From assembly GCA_017523605.1 (NCBI GenBank), contig JAFWVZ010000125.1, positions 1 through 7,057 of the forward strand: DNA of 7,057 bases, given 5' to 3'. Positions 1 through 5,540 of the stretch are shown here, piece after piece. The number at the start of each line of letters is the position of its first letter. The first letter of the stretch is position 1. The translations under genes were made by a program, and so were the position numbers. The notes below the pieces were generated by a model. It was not told where the DNA came from, did not search any database, and saw only the letters and a program-made list of their open reading frames with translations. Source of the stretch: Bacillota bacterium. GTDB taxonomy: Bacteria > Bacillota > Clostridia > Peptostreptococcales > Anaerovoracaceae.

Positions 1-1209
1 AAGCTCGGCTCCAGAGACGTAATGGGTGTTTTCCCGACCAACATCTTCTTCTACATGCTGATCGGTACCTTCTTCTACGGTTTCGGTATGCACAACGGAA
101 CCTTCCAGAAGGTCGCGCAGAACATCCTTTATAAGGCTGGCGGAGCTTCCCGCTTCATGCCGCTCATTTTCTGGTTCGTTACCGCTGTAGTTATGGCTCT
201 CGGCGCAGGCTCCAATGCTGCTCCGGTATTCCTGAGCCCGATCTTCTTCGGTATCGCAACTGAGATGGGAATGAACCCCCTGGTAGCTGCTCTGGGTTAC
301 TACACCGCAGGTACCGCATTCAACCTGCTGCCCTGGACCTCCGACTTCGCGTCCAAGACAGGCATCAACATTCCGGTATTCGGTGAAGCCACCGCAAGAA
401 CGATCAGCTACGCTGCCATGGTCTACGACATGGTATTCCTGCTCATCTTCTTCGTGATCTTCTGCATCATCACCGGTGCATTCAAGAAGACCGATGCCAA
501 CGTTAAGTTCGAAAAGCCCGAACCCATGACCCCGGTACAGAGGAAGACCTTCACGATCATCCTCATCCTGGCTGTTCTGCTGGTACTCCCGATGATCATC
601 CAGCAGTTCGCAAAGAACCCGGTAACCACATGGATGTCCAGGAACCTGGACTTCCTGCTCCTCGGTTCTGTAGGTATCGTTGTCAATCATCTTCTTAAGA
701 TCGGCGACATCCAGGAAGTTATCAAGAAGAGCATTCCCTGGGGCGCTATCCTGATGGTATGCGGAACCGGTACTCTGGTTGGCCTTGCCTCCAAGATCGG
801 TATCACCACCACCATCGGCGAGTGGCTCGGCAGCAAGGTTCCGGCATCCATCGTTGCTCCGGTATTCCTGCTCGTATGCGGCGCTCTGTCTCTGGTAGTT
901 TCCGGCGCAGTAGTACAGCCCCTCATGGTTGCGCTCATCCCCGGACTCCACGCTTCCACCGGTGTTAACCCGCTGGTACTTGCCGTCTGCATGATGGTAG
1001 GTCTGCAGTATGCAGGCTTCAGCCCGTTCTCCATGGGCGGCACGCTCTCCATCATCGGCTGCACCGACGAGGAAAAGAGAAAGAAGATGGTCGGCCCGAT
1101 GGTCATCATCGCTATACTGTTCGTAGTCATCACCGCCGTACTGGCTTGGCTCGGACTGTTCGACGCAGTATTCAAGAACGTTCCCTGGGAGTTCGCACCT
1201 GCTAAGTAA
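1..1209 (+). CDS. SLC13/MatC-like dicarboxylate permease, 5'-truncated by window
   Basis: This is an integral membrane carrier, probably importing a di- or tricarboxylate or similar organic anion. The frame is open from base 1, so the Met at base 22 is internal and the true start lies upstream. The visible 402 residues carry about nine or ten hydrophobic segments. Near the left edge, FPTNIFFYMLIGTFFYGFG followed by HNGTFQKVA matches the MatC N-terminal pattern (a G-F-P...L-F...N-G-T-hydrophobic core). The small-residue stretches GAGSNAAP and VSGAVVQP and the C-terminal SPFSMGGTLSI resemble the two repeated substrate-site loops of SLC13/MatC permeases. A hydrophilic loop around residues 160-180 separates the halves. 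The stop codon overlaps the ribosome binding site of the next gene, so the two are probably co-transcribed. Ile codons are almost all AUC, unlike the downstream genes. The family assignment is fairly secure; the substrate is unknown. Confidence 0.85.
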   Translation, partial: KLGSRDVMGVFPTNIFFYMLIGTFFYGFGMHNGTFQKVAQNILYKAGGASRFMPLIFWFVTAVVMALGAGSNAAPVFLSPIFFGIATEMGMNPLVAALGYYTAGTAFNLLPWTSDFASKTGINIPVFGEATARTISYAAMVYDMVFLLIFFVIFCIITGAFKKTDANVKFEKPEPMTPVQRKTFTIILILAVLLVLPMIIQQFAKNPVTTWMSRNLDFLLLGSVGIVVNHLLKIGDIQEVIKKSIPWGAILMVCGTGTLVGLASKIGITTTIGEWLGSKVPASIVAPVFLLVCGALSLVVSGAVVQPLMVALIPGLHASTGVNPLVLAVCMMVGLQYAGFSPFSMGGTLSIIGCTDEEKRKKMVGPMVIIAILFVVITAVLAWLGLFDAVFKNVPWEFAPAK

Positions 1210-1218
1210 GGAGACATC

Positions 1219-2421
1219 ATGGCTAGACAGACACTTGTATTCGGCGGAGATTTTTCGATCCCCAGCTCCGATCCCGTTCTTACCCCCGCCAAGCTCTGCG
1301 AGGGCATAACAGGACTGCTGGACGGCGCGGATTTCCGTATGTTCCAGCTGGAAGAAGCGTATCTTAAGAAGCCGGTCGAAAGATCTGTCGAAGGAAACCT
1401 CGTAAAGTCTCTGGACCCGATCAAGGGCAGAGTGGACCTTGTTACTCTTTCCGGAAACCACTTCTACGATTTTAAGGAAGACGGTGTCCGCGACACCATC
1501 GAATGGTGCGAGGAGAACGGAATCGCTCACGCCGGCGGCGGCATGAACGAAGCAGAGGCCAGAAAGCCCGCCTTCGTAGAGAAGGGCGGAGTAAAGATAG
1601 GCGTCCTTGCTTACAACGCCGTAGGCGGCAAGCAGCAGTTCGCAGGGCCGGATCAGGCAGGAACTGCCCCCATAAACTTCCACAGAGCTTACAAGCCCCT
1701 GGCGGATCTCGACTACGCACAGCAGAGAGCCGACAGACATGAGTTCGATAACTGGAGGTTCAAGGAGCCCATCCACTTCGATACGGACTTCATGGGAGAG
1801 AACTACATGGATCCTACCGCTGTCATCAAGATGGCGGAAGAGGTCCGCGAAGCAAAGAAACACTGCGACATCCTTATCGTATATCATCACAGAGGCTACG
1901 TGCACCGTCCTGTCCTGGTCAACGACTGGGAGAGGCTGCTGTCGCACATCGCCATCGATAACGGCGCGGACGTCGTAATGGCTTCGCACAGCCACGTTTC
2001 CCACGGCTTCGAGATGTACAAAGGCAAGGCTATATATCACGGACTCAACAACTTCGTAATGTATACGCCGCAGCTGGCGCCGGGCTTCAAGGGCCAGGTG
2101 CACGGCGACACTCACAACGCCGAGTGGGTAAAGCAGAGGATCGCAAGGTTCGGATTCGTTCCGGATCCCGAGTATCCCACATATCCGTTCCAGCCGGAGA
2201 GCATCTACTCGCCGGTGGCCAAGCTTATTATCGAGGACGGAAAGATCGTATCCTACAGGGTAGTCTTTACGCTCACCGAAAAGAGCGGCATCCCCTATGT
2301 GCACGGACGTGCCGACAGGGGCCAGGAGATCTTCGACTACTTCCAGAAGATCACGGACGAAGCCGGTCTTAACGTTAAGCTTACCTGGGACGGCGACGAA
2401 GCTGTTCTCTCGGAAAAGTAG
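1219..2421 (+). CDS. CapA family protein (poly-gamma-glutamate capsule-type metallophosphatase fold), cytosolic
   Basis: This 400-residue protein has the calcineurin-like fold of the CapA (PGA_cap) family. The motifs appear in order: GGD at residues 9-11; FQLEEA at 42-47, where the family usually has N-L-E-G; LSGNHFYDF at 77-85, matching the N-N-H...D motif; YHHRG at 222-226, where the family has H-W-G; ASHSHV at 255-260, the G-H-x-P-H-V equivalent; and LNNFVM at 276-281, matching G-N-F. The start is supported by TAAGGAG at 1207-1213, five bases upstream, which also contains the permease stop codon. Founding CapA proteins are membrane-anchored and act in capsule or polyglutamate export, but this one has no signal peptide or N-terminal membrane segment, so it is predicted cytosolic. 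No other capsule gene is visible. Pairing with a permease suggests processing of an imported substrate, which is inference. Catalytic activity is plausible because the metal-ligand-type residues are kept. Confidence 0.85.
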   Translation: MARQTLVFGGDFSIPSSDPVLTPAKLCEGITGLLDGADFRMFQLEEAYLKKPVERSVEGNLVKSLDPIKGRVDLVTLSGNHFYDFKEDGVRDTIEWCEENGIAHAGGGMNEAEARKPAFVEKGGVKIGVLAYNAVGGKQQFAGPDQAGTAPINFHRAYKPLADLDYAQQRADRHEFDNWRFKEPIHFDTDFMGENYMDPTAVIKMAEEVREAKKHCDILIVYHHRGYVHRPVLVNDWERLLSHIAIDNGADVVMASHSHVSHGFEMYKGKAIYHGLNNFVMYTPQLAPGFKGQVHGDTHNAEWVKQRIARFGFVPDPEYPTYPFQPESIYSPVAKLIIEDGKIVSYRVVFTLTEKSGIPYVHGRADRGQEIFDYFQKITDEAGLNVKLTWDGDEAVLSEK

Positions 2422-2444
2422 AGCAGACTTACTCATTAAGTTCA

Positions 2445-2482
2445 AAAACAGCCGCGGGACCATCCTGCGGCTGTTTTATTAT
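2445..2482 (+). terminator. Intrinsic terminator after the permease-CapA pair
   Basis: The 11-bp arms AAAACAGCCGC (2445-2455) and GCGGCTGTTTT (2467-2477) are perfect reverse complements around an 11-base loop. The second arm runs into TTTTATTAT. It lies 24 bases after the CapA stop. The A-rich first arm could also make it work on the opposite strand. Confidence 0.85.
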
Positions 2483-2524
2483 GTGTAGTGTTACAGGCCG
2501 GGCTGATTGCAGGTGTATTTCAGA

Positions 2525-2751
2525 TCCGGGTCATTCAGTCTCTCCGCCGCCTCAGTTCTCGCCGCCTTCGCTGCGCGCTGATCTTTGCGACGACCTTTGG
2601 GCATCGCGTGAAGATGGCTTCGAATTCTTATGGAATTCTCGCCGTTCACACTGATCACGCCCTAAGGCGTGCTCTGCCGTCGGACGTCGCTCAGATCAGG
2701 CAGTTGAGCGGCGGCATCGAAAAAGGCGTCTGAGATACTGCATGACCCGGA
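2525..2751. repeat. Large imperfect inverted-repeat element 1 (227 bases), branched fold-back
   Basis: The outer arms are 2525-2566 and 2710-2751. Read as reverse complements they agree at about 30 of 42 positions, including TCCGGGTCAT at the very end, then CAGT, TCTC, CGCCT and GCCGCC. A second nested pair is 2578-2592 with 2685-2699 (CTGATCT, two mismatches, GCGACG), and CTGC at 2571-2574 pairs with GCAG at 2700-2703. The centre carries two hairpins. One is 2608-2649, with GTGAA/TTCAC, GGC/GCC and GAATTC/GAATTC. The other is 2656-2671, CACGCC-CTAA-GGCGTG. Together these give a long stem opening into two apical hairpins. No gene, start site or promoter is convincing inside it. It could be a structured RNA, a MITE-like element or a dispersed intergenic repeat. 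The pairing is directly visible; its role is unknown. Confidence 0.7.
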
Positions 2752-2753
2752 CC

Positions 2754-2786
2754 AAAGCAAAACACCGCCTAAGACCCGGCGGTGTT
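2754..2786 (-). terminator. Probable minus-strand intrinsic terminator
   Basis: The 9-bp arms AACACCGCC (2761-2769) and GGCGGTGTT (2778-2786) enclose an 8-base loop. Read on the minus strand, the stem is followed by TTTTGCTTT. No T-run follows on the plus strand, so it most likely stops transcription coming leftward from the 5'-nucleotidase gene, about 255 bases after that stop codon. It lies directly against the right end of inverted-repeat element 1. Confidence 0.5.
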
Positions 2787-2787
2787 A

Positions 2788-2830
2788 CGTTGAAACATGT
2801 ATAAGAAGGCGCAAACACTGGTGTTCAACG
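2788..2830. repeat. Short hairpin between the two large inverted repeats
   Basis: CGTTGAA (2788-2794) pairs with TTCAACG (2824-2830) over a 29-base loop. Inside that loop, AACAC-TG-GTGTT (2814-2825) forms a competing small palindrome. There is no T-run, so this is not a standard terminator. It may be a spacer structure belonging to one of the neighbouring elements. Confidence 0.35.
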
Positions 2831-2855
2831 GACAATAGATCGATTGGTTGATTTA

Positions 2856-3026
2856 GCTGACCGGTGCACCGTATGCTTTTTGAAGCGCTTCGAAAGCGGT
2901 AGAAGAGACTTTTCGCTAAGGCTTTTCCGTGAGGCCGTTAGGTACGAGCTGAACGGTAAAAGCCTCGAAAAGTCTCGGCGTGAAGCCGCGAAGTGGGCTG
3001 AGAAAGCATATGCAGCGCCGGTCAGC
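2856..3026. repeat. Large imperfect inverted-repeat element 2 (171 bases), candidate structured RNA on plus strand
   Basis: The outer arms are 2856-2880 and 3002-3026; 20 of 25 positions agree, with GCTGACCGG at the ends and TATGCTTT inside. Further inward, CGCTTCG (2886-2892) can pair with CGAAGTG (2989-2995). GAGACTTTTCG (2905-2915) pairs perfectly with 2966-2976, and AGGCTTTT (2919-2926) pairs with 2958-2965, leaving a 3-base bulge. CCGT (2927-2930) can pair with ACGG (2953-2956). Local alternatives are 2886-2898 and CGGC-GTGAA-GCCG at 2976-2988. Three of the five outer-arm mismatches become G-U pairs if the plus strand is the RNA, and A-C clashes if the minus strand is. The element ends 16 bases before the stop of the convergent 5'-nucleotidase gene. 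No known RNA family was recognised. Confidence 0.65.
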
Positions 3027-3041
3027 CATAATACTGCCTGA

Positions 3042-4508
3042 TCACTTTATGACCGTGATCCGCCCTTCAACGGCGGCGTCCAGCTCCGACGAGGTCGTCA
3101 GGAACTCCTCGTATACCGAGAAGTCGCTCGTGACCACCATCCGCGCCTTTGCGTTCTTAAGGACCTCTTCGACCGGTATACCGAAGTTCTTTTCAAAACT
3201 GTTGTAGTGGTACTCCTGCATTGCTATCTTCAGGCGGTCGTCGTAATGCAGGGGGCGGCCGTTCAGGGAACATTCCGTTAATTCACCGGTCTTGGAATCG
3301 AATGTCAGCTTTACGCCTTTTGATACGTCGTAAAATTCGGAGGATCCGTTCGTGCGGAGGCTTTCTGCTATGTAGAAACGGCACATACTCTTAAACTGAC
3401 TGCCGGTAACAGTCATCATGTAGATGGGGTTGACGAATGGGATCAGTTCCTTAAGATCTTTGTATGTAACCACTGGACCAAGCTTTTTGCCCCGGAGCGT
3501 ACCTGCGCCGAACAGCATTATGTCGAAACTGGAATCCTGCTGCATAAGATCCGCAAAAAGGTTTCCGAGCTCTGTCTCCGCGCTTCTGGAGGGGTGGGTG
3601 AGCTGTCGCTTAAGGACCGTTAGTATGCGCGAGTACTTTTCGTCCGCTTCGGATCTGTATACTTCCAGAACGCTCTCCATTACCGGATCCGGCTGCGCGG
3701 TGTCTTCGTTTATCTCGTCGGCGCGCCAGTCACATTTGGTCACGGTATGCTCGTCGGTATCGATCTCAAGATCGAAACGTCCGATGTGGCCGGTCCCGCT
3801 TCCTGCCTGGACTATGGGAACTCCGTTTACTACCTTTGCCGTCTTAAGCAGGGTGTGGGAATGCGAGCCTATTATCAGGTCCACGCCCCAGTTGGGATCC
3901 AGAAGCTCAGCAAGCTTCTTGTCCTCGTCGTAGCCGATGTGTGTGAGCAGGACCGTAAGGTCTATCTTATCAGTTTTATAGTTGTCTATTATGGCTCCCA
4001 CCTGCGACGCTGCCTCCCAGACGTCCACGAAGCTTCCGATTATGGGTTCTGCCTTGGTGGCGGCAAGGACTTCCTCGGTGATGATACCGATGAACCTAAC
4101 TTTAATTCCGTCAATATCTATAACTTTAAAGGGTTCAAACAGTCTGGCATGGTTGCTTTTTATATAAAGGTTTGCGTTTATGATCGGGAACCTGGCGCAT
4201 TTCTCCAGAAACAGAAGGTGGGCTATGCCGTAATCCACTTCGTGGTTTCCGACCGTGACCACGTCGGGTGCAAGCAGGTCCACAAGCTCCACCGTCGACA
4301 GCCCGCGGTACTCGCTGTCTATGACGCTGCCGCGGAACAAGTCGCCCGCGTTCGCGTAGAGCACGTTCTTTTCCTCAGAACGCACTTTCTTAATGTAACC
4401 TGAAAGATACGATATGCCTCCGGTCTTTTTGCCGTCCTTCTCCGTGGGAAGAAAGTCTCCGTGCATGTCGTTGGAATGGAGCAACGTCAGCTTTTTGATG
4501 TTCGCCAT
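3042..4508 (-). CDS. 5'-nucleotidase / UDP-sugar hydrolase family (UshA-like) metallophosphatase, cytosolic form
   Basis: The protein has 488 residues and two domains. The N-terminal calcineurin-like metallophosphatase domain has SNDMHG (D14, H16), AGDLFRG (D56), VGNHEVDYG (N88, H89, E90), LTHIGYD (H190) and GSHSHT (H216, H218), a complete dimetal set. The C-terminal 5'-nucleotidase domain starts near residue 300, with ETELGNL at 311-317 and FGAGTLRG at 333-340 in place of the usual N-G-G-G-I-R, followed by GPVVTYKDLKELIPF. Family members hydrolyse nucleoside 5'-phosphates, UDP-sugars or related phosphoesters at the cell surface or in the periplasm. This one begins MANIKKLTLLHSND, directly at the catalytic motif, with no signal peptide, lipobox or C-terminal anchor, so it is predicted intracellular. 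The start is supported by AGGGAGG (minus strand, 4520-4514) five bases upstream. It is transcribed divergently from the MerR gene. The exact substrate cannot be told. Confidence 0.9.
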   Translation of the reverse strand: MANIKKLTLLHSNDMHGDFLPTEKDGKKTGGISYLSGYIKKVRSEEKNVLYANAGDLFRGSVIDSEYRGLSTVELVDLLAPDVVTVGNHEVDYGIAHLLFLEKCARFPIINANLYIKSNHARLFEPFKVIDIDGIKVRFIGIITEEVLAATKAEPIIGSFVDVWEAASQVGAIIDNYKTDKIDLTVLLTHIGYDEDKKLAELLDPNWGVDLIIGSHSHTLLKTAKVVNGVPIVQAGSGTGHIGRFDLEIDTDEHTVTKCDWRADEINEDTAQPDPVMESVLEVYRSEADEKYSRILTVLKRQLTHPSRSAETELGNLFADLMQQDSSFDIMLFGAGTLRGKKLGPVVTYKDLKELIPFVNPIYMMTVTGSQFKSMCRFYIAESLRTNGSSEFYDVSKGVKLTFDSKTGELTECSLNGRPLHYDDRLKIAMQEYHYNSFEKNFGIPVEEVLKNAKARMVVTSDFSVYEEFLTTSSELDAAVEGRITVIK

Positions 4509-4537
4509 GGCAGCCTCCCTAAGTTATTCTCTGTTTT

Positions 4538-4546
4538 ATTGTATCA
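4538..4546 (-). promoter_or_regulatory. Extended -10 promoter for the 5'-nucleotidase gene
   Basis: On the minus strand the sequence reads TGATACAAT, an extended -10 (TGn plus TACAAT). Initiation would fall near 4531, giving a leader of about 23 bases that contains the AGGGAGG site. No good -35 is visible, which is usual for extended -10 promoters. Confidence 0.5.
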
Positions 4547-4568
4547 GTTTTACGCGAGCTGCGACAGT

Positions 4569-4585
4569 GGCTGATGCATCCAGCC
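4569..4585. promoter_or_regulatory. Small dyad between the divergent promoters, possible operator
   Basis: GGCTG (4569-4573) and CAGCC (4581-4585) form 5-bp arms around the sequence ATGCATC. The dyad sits between the two divergent -10 elements, where a shared regulator such as the adjacent MerR protein could bind. It is not placed between a -35 and -10 as classical MerR operators are, so the link is weak. Confidence 0.25.
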
Positions 4586-4621
4586 GGGCGGTATTTTCTG
4601 CTTTTTTCCAGTATCCTTCTT

Positions 4622-4630
4622 TGTTATAAT
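4622..4630 (+). promoter_or_regulatory. Extended -10 promoter for the MerR-NadK transcript
   Basis: TGTTATAAT combines the TGn extension with a perfect TATAAT at 4625-4630. Only a T-tract (4602-4607) occupies the -35 position at 17-base spacing. Initiation near 4637 would place the AAGGAG site (4638-4643) almost at the RNA 5' end, giving a leader of only about 16 bases. It also rules out the in-frame ATG at 4629, which lies inside the -10. Confidence 0.6.
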
Positions 4631-4652
4631 GATTTTTAAGGAGTATATGGAA

Positions 4653-5498
4653 ATGCAGGATGAGGAATATAAAGTAAGCGATATTGCCAAGCTTCTGGAT
4701 CTTACGCCCGAGACCATCAGGTATTACGAGAGCGTAGGGATAGTAAAGCCGCGCCACGACGAGGTGAACCGCTACAGATATTATCTTTCCACGGATTTTT
4801 CCAGACTCTACATTGCCAAGATGCTGCGCAGCATGGGATTCAGTCTGTCGGAGATAAAAAGCTTCTTCTACGAGAAGAACGATCTGGAGCAGAAGGAAGC
4901 TTCGCTTAAGCACATGGAACTGCTTAAGGCGCAGGTAAGGGATCTTGAGAACCAGATAAAAGTCCTAAGCGTTATGTCCGGAGAGCTCGGAGATCTGGGA
5001 CGTCTGGAGAAGGAGTTTGAGACTACTCAGAGCGATCCGTTCTGGCTGGTTCCTTTCCGCCTCAACTATTCCTACAGAGTAGAGGGGCCCTCTACCGGCA
5101 TGATAAAGGAGTTTCTGGACAGATATCACGTTCCCGGATACTCCTACATAATGAAGGCTACAATGGAAGAAGGGCTTCCGAGCAGCGCCAGGTATACCGG
5201 CTATTCCGTACACGGCGAGGAAGAGAAGCCTACTCCTAACGCCATCTACGTACCGGGCCGAAAGGCTCTTCGATTTGCCTACCGGCTGATAGCCGGCGAG
5301 CGCTTCAACGTCTGCGCAAGGCGCTTAGGACTCTACGATAGGCTCCGCAGCGCCGGAATAGACGAAGATACCGTGGAGATCTACGGTCATACCATAAACA
5401 TATCCACGGAAAACGACATTACTTATCTTAACAACGTAGGATACATTCCTCTCGGCGGCGGTCCGCTTGTGGATTGGGACGCCATAGCAGGGCTGTAG
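4653..5498 (+). CDS. MerR family transcriptional regulator with a large C-terminal sensing region
   Basis: The 281-residue protein begins with a MerR winged-helix domain. KVSDIAKLLDLTPETIRYYE (residues 7-26) is the helix-turn-helix, VGIVKPRHDEVNRYRYY (28-44) the wing, and MLRSMGFSLSEIKSFF the second helix pair. Residues about 78-110 form the dimerisation coiled coil. The remaining 170 or so residues are a long effector region, perhaps related to the GyrI-like ligand-binding fold often fused to MerR domains; that is a guess from length and position. The Cys pattern of metal-sensing MerR proteins is absent, which favours an organic ligand. The start was chosen because AAGGAG (4638-4643) is 9 bases from this ATG but only 3 from the in-frame ATG at 4647, while the ATG at 4629 lies inside the promoter. 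It is followed after 42 bases by NAD kinase without a terminator. Confidence 0.85.
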   Translation: MQDEEYKVSDIAKLLDLTPETIRYYESVGIVKPRHDEVNRYRYYLSTDFSRLYIAKMLRSMGFSLSEIKSFFYEKNDLEQKEASLKHMELLKAQVRDLENQIKVLSVMSGELGDLGRLEKEFETTQSDPFWLVPFRLNYSYRVEGPSTGMIKEFLDRYHVPGYSYIMKATMEEGLPSSARYTGYSVHGEEEKPTPNAIYVPGRKALRFAYRLIAGERFNVCARRLGLYDRLRSAGIDEDTVEIYGHTINISTENDITYLNNVGYIPLGGGPLVDWDAIAGL

Positions 5499-5540
5499 TC
5501 ATCATTCAGCAGGATCGTTACAGGTCATCTAGGTCGAAAC

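Noticed and set aside
687..1424. 245-codon open frame on the minus strand
   Set aside because: It is antisense to the well-supported permease and CapA genes; its Ser/Thr/Met-rich sequence has no recognisable domain, and no ribosome binding site was seen.
2525..3026. CRISPR array
   Set aside because: There are no regularly spaced direct repeats; the repetition is inverted and nested.
2844..3041. 65-codon open frame on the plus strand across element 2
   Set aside because: The open frame follows from the inverted-repeat sequence, has no ribosome binding site, and its peptide resembles no family; the fold-back structure is the better explanation.
2480..3041. Degraded transposase gene between the two inverted repeats
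   Set aside because: I looked for conserved transposase-like peptides on both strands and saw none; the elements carry no coding capacity of that kind.
3747..4403. 218-codon open frame on the plus strand
   Set aside because: It lies entirely opposite the 5'-nucleotidase, whose motifs are complete; the translated sequence has no family resemblance.
4629..4652. N-terminal extension of the MerR protein
   Set aside because: The ATG at 4629 is inside the TATAAT box and has no ribosome binding site; the AAGGAG site serves the ATG at 4653.
4536..4913. 125-codon minus-strand open frame overlapping the MerR start
   Set aside because: It runs antisense through the MerR helix-turn-helix and both divergent promoters; no supporting signals.
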